Assembly (NCBI RefSeq): GCF_003966735.1
Contig: NZ_AP017378.1
Span: 124,001-188,000, forward strand
DNA length: 64,000 nucleotides
Source of the DNA: Desulfovibrio ferrophilus
GTDB taxonomy: Bacteria; Desulfobacterota; Desulfovibrionia; Desulfovibrionales; Desulfovibrionaceae
Reading direction: 5' to 3'
Shown here piece after piece: positions 33,758-42,643 of the stretch; position 1 is the first letter of the stretch, and each line of letters opens with the position of its first letter. The position numbers were made by a program, and so were the translations under genes. The notes below the pieces were generated by a model that saw nothing but the letters and a program-made list of their open reading frames with translations, was not told the origin of the DNA and did no database searches.

Positions 33758-34600
33758 ATGTTCATTCGTTGTTGGGGGTCCAGGGGGTCAATCCCGGTCT
33801 CTGGGCCTGAATACAACAGGTTCGGCGGCGACACTACGTGTATCGAAATCCGAAACGACGATGATGATATCGTCGTTGTTGATGCGGGCTCCGGTATCAG
33901 GCGTTTGGGTAATCTGTTGCTGAAAGAAGGGCGTTTTGATTTGACAATGCTCTTTACCCACGCGCATTGGGACCATGTTTTGGGACTTCCATTTTTCAAG
34001 CCTGTCTACATGCCTCAGACCACCTTGCAGATTCATGGCTGTCCATTTGAAATGGGCGACCTGTTCAAGGTCCTGCAACAGGTCATGAATGCCCCGTATT
34101 TTCCCGTTCAGTATGGGGAACTACTGTCCACACGCAACCATTCACTGGCTTGCGATCTCGAGATCATGGTCGGTGGAATGAGCATCAATTCGATTCCACT
34201 TTCCCACCCCAATAAGGGGCAGGGGTTCAAGTTCGAGGAAAAGGGCAAGTCCTTTGTCTTTCTGACGGACAATGAATTGGATTTCGAGCACCCGGGTGGT
34301 ACGACCTACGAGGACTATCTTGCCTTCTCCAAGGGGGCCGACCTGTTGGTGCATGACGCAGAATACCTGCCTACCGAGTATGAGAAGCTGACCCGGGGAT
34401 GGGGACATACCACGTATACCCGAGCCTTGGAATTGGCCATCGAGGCCAAGGTCAGGGCTTTCGGTCTGTTCCATCTCAATCAGGATCGCACGGATGAACA
34501 GGTGGATGCCATGGTTGAGGATTGTCGTCGTATCGCTGCCCAGCGTGGCGTTGATATGGAAATCTTTGCCATGGCTCAGGATCAGGAGATCACACTCTAG
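33758..34600 (+). CDS. MBL-fold metallo-hydrolase
   Basis: A 280-residue metallo-beta-lactamase-fold protein. The metal-binding motif THAHWDH (about 67-73) is intact, and His residues in LSHPN, the Asp of FLTDNE and the C-terminal FHLNQDR region supply other ligands. The N-terminal CWGSRGSIPVSGPEYNRFGG is typical of the subgroup related to cAMP phosphodiesterases and RNase Z-like enzymes. It is cytoplasmic, with substrate unknown. Translation may be controlled by the hairpin around its start codon. Confidence 0.88.
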   Translation: MFIRCWGSRGSIPVSGPEYNRFGGDTTCIEIRNDDDDIVVVDAGSGIRRLGNLLLKEGRFDLTMLFTHAHWDHVLGLPFFKPVYMPQTTLQIHGCPFEMGDLFKVLQQVMNAPYFPVQYGELLSTRNHSLACDLEIMVGGMSINSIPLSHPNKGQGFKFEEKGKSFVFLTDNELDFEHPGGTTYEDYLAFSKGADLLVHDAEYLPTEYEKLTRGWGHTTYTRALELAIEAKVRAFGLFHLNQDRTDEQVDAMVEDCRRIAAQRGVDMEIFAMAQDQEITL

Positions 34601-34675
34601 TCCTACGCCTTGGAGCGGTTTTTGCTTCTATTCCCCCGTCGGGATTTATACCAATTTCAAATTGCGGAGGCCACC

Positions 34676-35485
34676 ATGCTCCAGCGATTGATCGTCCTTG
34701 CGGCGATTCTTGCGTTGACTTGTCCCTGTACCGTTTGGGCCGGGAGCAAGGCCATAGAATCCGAGTATACCTATGTGATGGGAGAGAACGACACCAGGGC
34801 CCAGGCCCGCCGTCTATGTTTTCTGGAAGCCAAGCGGCAGGCGGTGGAGCAGGCAGGGACTTATGTGGAGTCTGCCACCGAAGTGACGGAGCTCATGCTA
34901 TCCAGGGATGAGGTCAGTACCTTTGCTTCGGCTTTTGTCGAAGCACACTTGGTGTCTGAAGAATTTGTTGTGAATGGTGGGACTTTTGCGGTGAAGTGTA
35001 AGGTACGTGTGGATGTGGATACGGAGACCTTGGGCAGGCGCCTGGTTGAGTTTTCGGCTGACCCGACTCGGAAGAAGCGATTGGGAAATCTGGCTGATCG
35101 CATAAAACAGTTGGAAGAACGAGCTGGAGTGGACTCGGATTCCTCGTTGGCGACAGCCAGGGGCCGGACACTGCCAAGCCTTGAGGAACTGGAGCGGGAA
35201 AAGGCCCGGCTGCGGGCCGAAGTTCAGCGACTTGGACAAGCCGCAAGACGAGTGGTCGAGCCTGGAATGACCAAGGCCGATGTACAGCAATTGCTGGGGC
35301 CTCCGCGCGTCAAGAAATTGAACGACAAGATGACATCGACCTATGAATGCCATAACTATGGCGAGATTTGGGTTGTCTACAAGGATGGTCTGGTGGCCTG
35401 TACCCGCAAGAGGCTGGCCTATCGCAACGATTATCGGAGTGACTGCCATTGTGCAGGCATGGCTGGTGAAGTCTTCACCCAGTAG
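34676..35485 (+). CDS. exported protein with coiled coil and BamE/SmpA-like C-terminus
   Basis: A 269-residue protein with a signal peptide (about 1-21, cleavage after VWAG). The N-terminal domain (about 25-130) resembles the LPP20/FlgT-N fold: ARRLCFLEAKRQAVEQAGTY. A helical region follows (about 140-205, LEELEREKARLRAEVQRLGQ). The C-terminus has GMTKADVQQLLGPP and an aromatic strand, WVVYKDGLVAC, like SmpA/OmlA (BamE) repeats. The combination suggests an envelope or outer-membrane assembly role. I chose the ATG at 34676 preceded by GCGGAGG. Confidence 0.72.
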   Translation: MLQRLIVLAAILALTCPCTVWAGSKAIESEYTYVMGENDTRAQARRLCFLEAKRQAVEQAGTYVESATEVTELMLSRDEVSTFASAFVEAHLVSEEFVVNGGTFAVKCKVRVDVDTETLGRRLVEFSADPTRKKRLGNLADRIKQLEERAGVDSDSSLATARGRTLPSLEELEREKARLRAEVQRLGQAARRVVEPGMTKADVQQLLGPPRVKKLNDKMTSTYECHNYGEIWVVYKDGLVACTRKRLAYRNDYRSDCHCAGMAGEVFTQ

Positions 35486-35507
35486 ACAACCTTGTTCGAC
35501 TTGCCAT

Positions 35508-35540
35508 GAAAAAGGCGTCCAGGGTGGGCACCCGGACGCC
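35508..35540 (-). terminator. terminator of the TPR gene pair
   Basis: On the minus strand, GGCGTCC/GGACGCC with an inner GGGTG/CACCC stem is followed by TTTTTC. It ends the transcript of the two TPR genes and also lies just past the end of the convergent gene at 34676. Confidence 0.7.
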
Positions 35541-35658
35541 GTAAGGAGGAAAGCTGTCGCTTATGCGTTCAGCTTAACTCTCCTTTGAATGCAGGATTCA
35601 CACCAGTGTTTACAGGAAATAATTGCAGCTTCGAGGCGGTTTACCTTCCTGGGGCGTG

Positions 35659-36381
35659 TCAGGATGTCTTGCGCAGGAAATCCAGGAATTTTTTGGCTTC
35701 CACGAAATTCGGGTTGATTTTCAAGGCAGTCTCGATGTTTTGCAGGCATTCGAGATGGTCGCCGTGCTCATAATAGGCGCGGGCAAGATTGAAGTTGAGG
35801 TGTTCGTCGCTGTCGTTATATTCCAAGGCTTTGGAGTAGAAACGGATGGCGTCTTCATGGAGCCCTTGTTTGCGTAGGGTGATGCCGAAGACATTGAACT
35901 CCTGGCGTTGTTCTTCCTGGAAGGCCATGTCACTGTTGAGAAGAATACCAATGACCTTTTTGACCTTCTTGAATTCTCCCTGCTCGGCATAGACGCTTCC
36001 CAATCCGAGGTTGGCCGGTGCGCTTTCCTCGTCGATCATCGTTGCCTTCAGGAATTCCTTTTCTGCCTTGGAGAGCAGCCCTTTTTTGAAGAATTGTTCC
36101 CCGAGTTCGATCTTTTTCTGGAGTGACTTGAGCACAGGCAGAGTTCGGGTTTCGTAGTATCGCGCTTCGGGGGTGAATTGGGCAATGAATTCCCCTTTCC
36201 CGAGTAGGGTCTTCATGCCTGTAGGGACGTGGTTGGAGCTCAAGGGGCGAACCTCGTACTTCTCGTCACTTATGCGGCGCGCGAACCAGAAAGTTTCCTG
36301 CTGATAACTGGAGGTTGTGCCACCAGAGCCGACCTCCTTGTCTCCCTTTTTGGAGTAGACGCCGAGAGTTTGCGGATACAT
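35659..36381 (-). CDS. tetratricopeptide repeat protein, paralogue 2
   Basis: A 240-residue protein. The N-terminal 80 residues are a non-TPR domain (YPQTLGVYSKKG, FWFARRISDEKYEVRPL) and the rest holds about four TPR units, for example LLSKAEKEFLKATMIDEESA and LNFNLARAYYEHGDHLECL. It is clearly homologous along its whole length to the upstream gene at 36402-37133, so the two arose by tandem duplication. It has no signal peptide. The family name is not recognised; it is likely an adaptor for protein interaction, maybe with the neighbouring signalling protein. Confidence 0.8.
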   Translation of the reverse strand: MYPQTLGVYSKKGDKEVGSGGTTSSYQQETFWFARRISDEKYEVRPLSSNHVPTGMKTLLGKGEFIAQFTPEARYYETRTLPVLKSLQKKIELGEQFFKKGLLSKAEKEFLKATMIDEESAPANLGLGSVYAEQGEFKKVKKVIGILLNSDMAFQEEQRQEFNVFGITLRKQGLHEDAIRFYSKALEYNDSDEHLNFNLARAYYEHGDHLECLQNIETALKINPNFVEAKKFLDFLRKTS

Positions 36382-36401
36382 TCGCTTGCCTTTGCTGGTG
36401 G

Positions 36402-37133
36402 TTATTTGAAGTTCTTTTCGCAGTAGCGCATGAATTTCTGGGCTACCTCAAGGTCGGGATTGATGGCCAGACATTTTCCCAGATGTTCAATGGTGTTGAT
36501 CTGATCGCCTTTCTCGAAGTAGACCCGCGCCACGTTGAAATGCAGGTTCTCGTCTTCCTGAGAATTCTCCAGCGCCTTGAGATAGTAGGCCAGAGCTTCT
36601 TCGTGCAGGCCCTGTTTGCGCAGGCTCATGCCCAGAGTATTAAATCTTTGGCGCTGTTCGATGGCAAAGGTTGCGTCCTGATTCAGCAGTATTTTCAGGG
36701 TCTTCTTGAGTTTGTCGAATTCCTTCTTTTCCGTATAGACCGCGCCCACGCCCAGGTTTGCAGGTACGTTCAGGTCGTCGATCATCAGTGCTTTCAAAAA
36801 GGATCGCTCAGCTTCGTCCAGATTGCCTTTGGCGAATTCTTCTTCACCTTTGGCTATTTTTGCTTCCAGGGATTTAAGGGCCGGTTGAGTGTGCACCTCG
36901 TAGTAGGTTGGTTCCGGCGAGTACTGCGTTGCGAAGTCGTTTTGAGCCAGGGTCGTGCATATTCCCGAGGGAACATGGTAGGCATTCAGGGGTTGAACTT
37001 CGTAGTCGCTGTCATTCAACCGACGAACATACCAGTAGGTGACCTGATCGTATTGCCCCTGCGTGCTCCCGGTACCAAGCTCGGCTTCCTTTGCCTGGGA
37101 GTAGACCCCAAGAATTTGTGGATAAATTGACAT
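36402..37133 (-). CDS. tetratricopeptide repeat protein, paralogue 1
   Basis: A 243-residue cytoplasmic TPR protein with the same architecture as its downstream neighbour: N-terminal domain (YPQILGVYSQAK, YWYVRRLNDSDYEVQPLNAY), then a linker and about four TPR units (NLDEAERSFLKALMIDDLNV, LHFNVARVYFEKGDQINT). The two genes are 20 bases apart and co-transcribed. It lies downstream of the REC-PAS-kinase gene on the same strand, 102 bases away, so a shared function in signalling is possible. Confidence 0.8.
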   Translation of the reverse strand: MSIYPQILGVYSQAKEAELGTGSTQGQYDQVTYWYVRRLNDSDYEVQPLNAYHVPSGICTTLAQNDFATQYSPEPTYYEVHTQPALKSLEAKIAKGEEEFAKGNLDEAERSFLKALMIDDLNVPANLGVGAVYTEKKEFDKLKKTLKILLNQDATFAIEQRQRFNTLGMSLRKQGLHEEALAYYLKALENSQEDENLHFNVARVYFEKGDQINTIEHLGKCLAINPDLEVAQKFMRYCEKNFK

Positions 37134-37235
37134 ATCGTTGTCGTTCCCTCCCCGAGGAATCGTTTCGACGTTGTAGTGATTGGATCAACGATAACTGAAA
37201 AGGGTGATGGATTCCAGGCTTGAAGACAATACCCC

Positions 37236-38675
37236 TTACGTATGGGTTTCAGCTTCTGCCTTGGGAAGAGACAATGTGAAAACCACTCGGCCATTTTCAC
37301 GGGTCATACTGAGGACTCCCCCCATCTGTTCCACCAGCTGATAACAGTTGGGGAGACCATAGCCTCCGGCTTCGTAAGGCAGATAGATGCGTTCGGGGTC
37401 GATATCCTTGAGCTTGGATAATTCGTAATCGAATGAGGTATCTACGGTCTCACCGGATTCAAAGGCCCTGACACGGAGTATTCCTCCGCGGTCCAGAACC
37501 CGTGAAGCGTCTCCCAGCAGGATGCCGTATGCCCGGGCAAGCAGAGAGGGGTCGGCCATGGCATTGGGCAGGCCGGGTTCGCAGGCCGCATCGAGGATGA
37601 TTCCTTCATTATTCAGATCGACAAGCATGGTTTCCACTTGTCCCGCGAGGACAGTCTCCAGCGAGACGCATCGCCGGTCCGTGGGCATGGGGGCAGCGAG
37701 GTAGCCCTTGATGCGCTCAAGGAGATTTTCCAGTCGTTTGGATTCGCGAAGAATGATTTCCGTTTCCGGGAAGTCGGGTGCCTTGGCTGAGAGTCGTCTT
37801 GCGAAGCCACCGATGGACATCAGAGGATTGCGGATTTCGTGGGCCACTTCCTCGGAGATGGCACCAATGGTTTTCAGCTTCTCCTGCTGGACGCGGGATT
37901 GTTCCTCGTAGACTCGTTGGGAGATGTCCACAAAGATACCATCAAGCATGCGTTGCCCTTCAATGGAAGCGGAGGGCAGTGTCTTCAGGATACCGTGAAC
38001 ATCAAATCCCCTGCGATGCACCATTCGGCATTGCACCGTGAGTGGGTATGGGCTGCCAAAGGCGCTCGTCAGTACGTTTTTGACCCTGGCCCGATCCCGC
38101 ATCCGGACCCGGGAAAGGAACCAGTTGTGCTGGTTTTGGGCCTCCTGAGGGGTGAAGCCGAGCATGGATGTGCAGGTACGATTGGCGAAATCCAGGGAAA
38201 AATCATCCCGCAGGCGGAAAATGAACAGAGGGATGTTCTCGATGAGCATCTCATGACGATTCTGAATCAGGCTCATGCGCCTTTGCAGCTCAATGCGGTC
38301 GTGAAATCGTGAAAGGCAGAGCTTGAGGTCGCTATGCTGGAAGGGTTTGATCAGGAAGTCATAGGCTCCGAGCTGCATGGCACGGATGATGTTTTCAGAA
38401 GACGGTGAGCCGCTGATGATGACTGTTTCCAGGGAGGGTTTCAGGGCCTTGAATCGTTCAAGCAGCTCAAGACCGCTCATCTCTGGCATAACGACATCGA
38501 TGAATGCAATGTCCGGGGCGATGCTGGCAAATGCCTCAAGGGCATTGGTACCGCGCATATGCATGAACACCTCGAAGCCTTCGTCTTCAAGGGCCATGGC
38601 GAGTCCTTCGCAGATGACGGGATCATCATCTACAACAAGAGCTCGTAAAGTATGTGTTTTTTCGTATTGGTCCAA
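37236..38675 (-). CDS. receiver-PAS-histidine kinase protein with degenerate ATPase domain
   Basis: About 479 residues: receiver domain (phospho-Asp in FIDVVMPEMSG), PAS domain (about 135-260), a HisKA motif with intact His (SEEVAHEIRNPLMSIGG) and a HATPase-like end. The ATP-binding N-box, normally with a conserved Asn, reads GILLGDASRVLDRGG, and only a GGYGLPN-like G2 box is clear, so kinase activity is doubtful. No ATG is available at the N-terminus. I favour the TTG at 38675, which has GGAG six bases upstream, over the TTG at 38687. Confidence 0.85.
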   Translation of the reverse strand: MDQYEKTHTLRALVVDDDPVICEGLAMALEDEGFEVFMHMRGTNALEAFASIAPDIAFIDVVMPEMSGLELLERFKALKPSLETVIISGSPSSENIIRAMQLGAYDFLIKPFQHSDLKLCLSRFHDRIELQRRMSLIQNRHEMLIENIPLFIFRLRDDFSLDFANRTCTSMLGFTPQEAQNQHNWFLSRVRMRDRARVKNVLTSAFGSPYPLTVQCRMVHRRGFDVHGILKTLPSASIEGQRMLDGIFVDISQRVYEEQSRVQQEKLKTIGAISEEVAHEIRNPLMSIGGFARRLSAKAPDFPETEIILRESKRLENLLERIKGYLAAPMPTDRRCVSLETVLAGQVETMLVDLNNEGIILDAACEPGLPNAMADPSLLARAYGILLGDASRVLDRGGILRVRAFESGETVDTSFDYELSKLKDIDPERIYLPYEAGGYGLPNCYQLVEQMGGVLSMTRENGRVVFTLSLPKAEAETHT

Positions 38676-38868
38676 AGTTGGCTCCAAAACAATTTTTTTA
38701 CCTGTTCACCATAACAACATCATGAGAGGGGAAAATGCAACCGCTTTCCACTGTTGGCTGAAAGGCTTGTGGCGTGGGGCTATCCTCGGATGCGCCAGGC
38801 TGGAAAAATGAGGCGAGCAGAGGTATGGTGCGTCAGGCAGAACATTATGAATCGGAGTGAGGATTGCA

Positions 38869-39762
38869 ATGGACAGGAAGCGCATCGGTTTCATGGGGCT
38901 TGGGATCATGGGACGGGCCATGGCCGAGAACGTGTTGCAGGGAGGCTGGCCCCTTACGGTCTACAACCGATCTCGAGACAAGACCGTCATCCTTGCTGAG
39001 TTGGGAGCCAATGTGGCCTCGACACCCAAGGATCTGGCGCAGGCCAGTGATGTCGTGATCAGCATGCTTACTGGCCCGGAAGCGGTGTATGCTCTGTTGA
39101 CCGGTGAGAATGGCTGTGCCCGGGGGCTTGAAGCGGGCAAGGTGTTTGTCAACATGAGTACTGTGTCCCCGGCCTATGCCCGTGAGATAGCGTCGGGGCT
39201 TGCTCCGCTGGGTGTCACCTATCTGGATGCCCCGGTTTCCGGCTCCAAGAAGCCCGCCGAGGAAGGCTCGTTGGTGATCCTGGCAGGTGGCCCCAAGGAG
39301 ACGGTCGAAGAGTTGACGCCTCTGTTCCTGTCCATGGGCAAGCAGGTCATCCATTGCGGAGACGTCGGTCAGGGCTCCATGGCGAAGATGGGCATCAACA
39401 TGCTCCTGGGCACCATGATGGAGGCGTTGGGCGAAATGCTCAGCTTTGGGCGGGCAGGTGGTCTTTCAGACGATGTGCTGTTCGAAGTCTTGCATGCCAG
39501 TACGTTGGCCTGTGGGCTGTTTACGCTCAAGGAGAAAATGTTGCGCGAGGATTATTATCCCGCCCAATTTCCACTCAAGCACATGGCCAAGGATTTGAAG
39601 TATGCTGTGGATACGGCCTATGAAACCGGGGCTGCGATTCCGGGGGCGGCGGCGATGCAGCAATTGTACACTGCGGCCAAGGCCAAGGATATGGGAGAGA
39701 TGGATTTTTCCGCCGTGGCCAAGGTTCTACTGGAGCTTTCCGGAAGCAAATCAGGTTGCTGA
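38869..39762 (+). CDS. NAD(P)-dependent beta-hydroxyacid dehydrogenase
   Basis: A 297-residue enzyme of the 3-hydroxyisobutyrate/6-phosphogluconate dehydrogenase superfamily. The Rossmann motif is GFMGLGIMGRAMAENV near the N-terminus. The substrate-binding signature DAPVSGSKKPAEEGSLVI (about 122-139) follows, and the catalytic Lys lies in GQGSMAKMGINMLLG. It may be a glyoxylate/succinic semialdehyde reductase or a 3-hydroxyisobutyrate dehydrogenase; sequence alone does not decide. The start at 38869 is preceded by GGAGTGAGG; a GTG at 38857 is possible. Confidence 0.92.
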   Translation: MDRKRIGFMGLGIMGRAMAENVLQGGWPLTVYNRSRDKTVILAELGANVASTPKDLAQASDVVISMLTGPEAVYALLTGENGCARGLEAGKVFVNMSTVSPAYAREIASGLAPLGVTYLDAPVSGSKKPAEEGSLVILAGGPKETVEELTPLFLSMGKQVIHCGDVGQGSMAKMGINMLLGTMMEALGEMLSFGRAGGLSDDVLFEVLHASTLACGLFTLKEKMLREDYYPAQFPLKHMAKDLKYAVDTAYETGAAIPGAAAMQQLYTAAKAKDMGEMDFSAVAKVLLELSGSKSGC

Positions 39763-39769
39763 GGCTGTC

Positions 39770-39800
39770 GGCTCAGGGCTATTGAATCCTGAGCCATTTT
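39770..39800. terminator. convergent terminator
   Basis: GGCTCAGG (39770-39777) and CCTGAGCC (39788-39795) are followed by ATTTTG. The hairpin lies between the convergent dehydrogenase and solute-binding genes and overlaps the last codons of the latter. Confidence 0.65.
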
Positions 39801-40576
39801 GCTCGAAGATACTCCATGAAACCATTGGTTTGTGATGTTTTGATAAAGGCATTCAGGCTTTGCAGAAAGGCTTGATGCTCCTTGCGGACCTGCACAGCGA
39901 GATCAAAGCAGTAGATTGGCGGATCCAGAAATTTAATGTCTCCCGGTGCGACTCCCTGCCTCTCCATGGCTGTTCGCCCTGTCTCCCGATTCAGGATGGC
40001 AAGATTCACGTGTCCCAGCATGAGCATCTTGACCAGCCGTTGTTCTCCTTGGGGTGCGGCTGTGGCGATTTGCCCTGATTCGATCAGCGGGTCCAGTGGT
40101 CCGTATCCATTGCCATGAACGATTCCCAGAAGATGTCCCTTGAGGGAGTCCGGCCCCGAGTAATGGAACTGGGCATCGGCTCTGGTGGCAAGATGATCGC
40201 AGGAGCGGCACAGAGGAATCGAAAATTCAAACAGGTGGCGGTCTTCTTCCTTGATGAACAGTTCACTGTTCAGGCTGAAGGCCTGCGCTCTACCTTCGCG
40301 CATCCAATGGTCGATGCGTTTACGGGGTAGACGAGTTTTGATGATGGAGAATTCGGGGTGTGCCCGCTTGAAGGCCGCGAGGAATTCCGTGAAGAAACCC
40401 GGCTTGTTGGAATTTGTGTCGTCAGCTGATGGGAAGTCATAATATGGAGGATAGCCTCCGGAAAAGAGCATGACAATGTTTTCGGCTGCGACTGCGGGTG
40501 CGGGCTGAACCAAAGCGGCAAGCAGGATGAACAAGACGAAAAGAAGTCTTGTGGCAGCCGATGTTGAATGAGGCAT
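39779..40576 (-). CDS. periplasmic solute-binding protein, family 3-like
   Basis: A 265-residue exported protein with a signal peptide ending near PAVAA (about residue 30). The body (VMLFSGGYPPYYDFPSADD, RKRIDHWMREGRAQAFS, LKGHLLGIVHGNGYGPLDPL) is a divergent SBP_bac_3 domain. I chose the ATG at 40576 because it yields a proper signal sequence; the upstream extension does not. It follows rfaE2 by 19 bases and may be co-transcribed with it. No transporter genes are adjacent. Confidence 0.82.
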   Translation of the reverse strand: MPHSTSAATRLLFVLFILLAALVQPAPAVAAENIVMLFSGGYPPYYDFPSADDTNSNKPGFFTEFLAAFKRAHPEFSIIKTRLPRKRIDHWMREGRAQAFSLNSELFIKEEDRHLFEFSIPLCRSCDHLATRADAQFHYSGPDSLKGHLLGIVHGNGYGPLDPLIESGQIATAAPQGEQRLVKMLMLGHVNLAILNRETGRTAMERQGVAPGDIKFLDPPIYCFDLAVQVRKEHQAFLQSLNAFIKTSQTNGFMEYLRAKWLRIQ

Positions 40577-40595
40577 TTGAATCAAAGCCAGGGCT

Positions 40596-41093
40596 CTATT
40601 TGCCCAGCTTGAGAATCTTTTCGATGAGCACCGTGGTGGAGTATCCGGGCAGGAGCGGTAGGGAATGTACCTCGCCCCCGTGGGCCTGCACCACTTCGCG
40701 TCCGACAATGTTTTCCAAGCTCCAGTCGCCGCCTTTGACCAGTACGTGGGGCTTGAGTTCGGTGATGAGCTCCAGGGGGGTGTCTTCGGAAAAGGAGGTC
40801 ACAAAGCTCACACTCTCGAGCCCGGCCAGGACCGCCATGCGGTGGTCCAGCGGGTTCAGCGGGCGAGGGGGGATCTTGTTCAACCTACGCACGGACGCGT
40901 CGTCGTTGACGCCAACCACAAGCGCATCGCCAAGAGCACGGCAGCGGGCCAGCAGATCCACATGACCGGGGTGCAGGATGTCAAAGCAGCCGTTGGTGAA
41001 CACAATGCGTTTGGCTTCGCGAAGTGTTGCGAAAAGGACGGCCAGTCTGGATCGCTCGACGATCTTGTCACTGTGGGGCCGTGGTGCGTTCAT
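40596..41093 (-). CDS. rfaE2: D-glycero-beta-D-manno-heptose 1-phosphate adenylyltransferase
   Basis: A 165-residue nucleotidyltransferase that activates heptose 1-phosphate with ATP to ADP-heptose for LPS core synthesis. FTNGCFDILHPGHVDLLARC (about 32-51) is the cytidylyltransferase-type active site. LVVGVNDDASVRRLN and VKGGDW match RfaE domain II. It is the stand-alone form, without the kinase domain fused in HldE. The start overlaps the preceding YkgJ-like gene by four bases. Confidence 0.94.
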   Translation of the reverse strand: MNAPRPHSDKIVERSRLAVLFATLREAKRIVFTNGCFDILHPGHVDLLARCRALGDALVVGVNDDASVRRLNKIPPRPLNPLDHRMAVLAGLESVSFVTSFSEDTPLELITELKPHVLVKGGDWSLENIVGREVVQAHGGEVHSLPLLPGYSTTVLIEKILKLGK

Positions 41094-41860
41094 GGCTTGG
41101 GCCTCAGTGTCTTGCTTTCACCAAACATGATCAGTTCCAACCAATCGATGGCAAATTCGAGACGGGCTTCTTCGTTCTGGGCGATGGCTTCCTTGCGGGC
41201 TTCATCCATATCCAGCCTGTCCAACAGCTTCGTGTCATTGATAAACTGTCCGAAGTTGTCCAACTGGTAGAGTGCCAGAGCCGCCATGTTGGCATGTCTG
41301 GGGTCCACTGGCTGACCGGCTTCCTTGATACGTGCCAGCAGCAACATGAAACGATCATTACTGGTGTTGTATGGTTCCAGGCCTTGATCCTTCAACCATT
41401 CCGAGGGTGTCCAATCGGTGGTTTCTTCAAATCCACGGCAGTGGGCTTCACGGACCAGGAAGAACCGCTCACAGACGTTGCCCTGTTCGTCGGTGCGGGT
41501 GGCGCGGCCTAACGGATAGGTGCGGCAGGCGCCGGGCCTGTCTTGATAGATGCTGCACCCGGACTTGCGCACAAAGGGGCAGCTCTTGCGCGAATCATCG
41601 CACATCCGCAGTCTGAACAGGGGCAGCCCCGTGTCCGGTGCAAGCTGGACCTCTGCGTGATTCTTGATGAAATCATTACTCGTCTGCTCAAGGAAACGTC
41701 TCAGGCGTAATACGTCATAGGGAGTGAGCATCAGATGCAGCGCACTGCAGCAGGCATTGAAGCAGGGAACCTTGGGGTGGCAACCGAATGAAAAGGATTT
41801 GCCGGGCTCGATTTCGGGCAGGCTGTCAAGAAACTGCTGTGTACTATCTGTATTATTCAT
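41090..41860 (-). CDS. YkgJ family Cys-cluster protein
   Basis: A 256-residue cytoplasmic protein with the YkgJ (CxCxxCC-type) metal-binding pattern: CHPKVPCFNACC (about 27-38), then CDDSRKSCPF, CSIYQDRPGACRTYP and CERFF further on. Such proteins probably bind Zn or an Fe-S cluster; no activity is established. It is the first gene of a unit with rfaE2 and a solute-binding protein. Confidence 0.87.
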   Translation of the reverse strand: MNNTDSTQQFLDSLPEIEPGKSFSFGCHPKVPCFNACCSALHLMLTPYDVLRLRRFLEQTSNDFIKNHAEVQLAPDTGLPLFRLRMCDDSRKSCPFVRKSGCSIYQDRPGACRTYPLGRATRTDEQGNVCERFFLVREAHCRGFEETTDWTPSEWLKDQGLEPYNTSNDRFMLLLARIKEAGQPVDPRHANMAALALYQLDNFGQFINDTKLLDRLDMDEARKEAIAQNEEARLEFAIDWLELIMFGESKTLRPKP

Positions 41861-41986
41861 GCGTTACTCCGTCTAATCGTGTTGCTGCGGAAGTCCCACG
41901 CCAAGTGCTGAAAGTCAAGTGGCCTTGTCCCTTGTTCCCGTATGGCTTATTGATACGTAAACTCCAATGATATCAGAGAGGTTGGT

Positions 41987-42547
41987 ATGAGAACTATGTG
42001 CAGAATAATGGCCGTTGCCATGTGCCTTGCAATCTTGATGTCCCTGGCTGGATGCGGTCCCAAGGATAATCGTATCACCTTGACTTATGCCCCGGTCGGT
42101 CAACCAGGGGGCTGTATCGGAAGCGTGGGCGTGACCTCCATCCTTGATGCCCGCCAGGACAAGATGCTCGGTCATAATCAGAGTGTGGCATTTCGTCCCG
42201 AGGGGCGCGAGGTGGACCAGTGGGTGCAGCAAGCTCTGATGGACGAATTTTCTGTTCGTGGATGTCTGGTTGAGTCGTTGAAAGAGGGAAAGCCCCGGTT
42301 CATTATCGGTGGAGAAGTCCATGCTGCCCGGCTGGTGACGGACGGTATGGATCATGTCTTGGACCTGGATGTGCGGCTGACGCTGCTGGAGGGGGATCGA
42401 GTCGTGCTCAAGAAATCATATGCCGGGCATTGGGAACAGCAAATATTCCCGGCATCACGGGAAAAGAGTGAGGCGCTGTTTGCTTCTTCCCTTTCTGAAT
42501 TGTTGGGGCAGGCTGTGTCAGAATTCACGACGGCCATGAGCCAATGA
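41987..42547 (+). CDS. lipoprotein of unknown function
   Basis: A 186-residue protein with a lipoprotein signal peptide: the lipobox LAGC places the lipidated Cys at about 23. The mature part has LTYAPVGQPG, SVGVTSILDARQ and a C-terminal LDLDVRLTLLEGDRVVLKKS, and resembles YajG-like or transport-auxiliary lipoproteins. It is exported and probably attached to the outer membrane. It precedes the hybrid kinase gene by 96 bases on the same strand. Confidence 0.75.
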   Translation: MRTMCRIMAVAMCLAILMSLAGCGPKDNRITLTYAPVGQPGGCIGSVGVTSILDARQDKMLGHNQSVAFRPEGREVDQWVQQALMDEFSVRGCLVESLKEGKPRFIIGGEVHAARLVTDGMDHVLDLDVRLTLLEGDRVVLKKSYAGHWEQQIFPASREKSEALFASSLSELLGQAVSEFTTAMSQ

Positions 42548-42643
42548 TACGGCATGGTCATAGCTGTGGGAGCGTCAGTTTGCAGGTCTTGAGATAAGGA
42601 ATGCGCGTTTTCATTTGAACATGGCTATGGTAGTGGGTGAACG

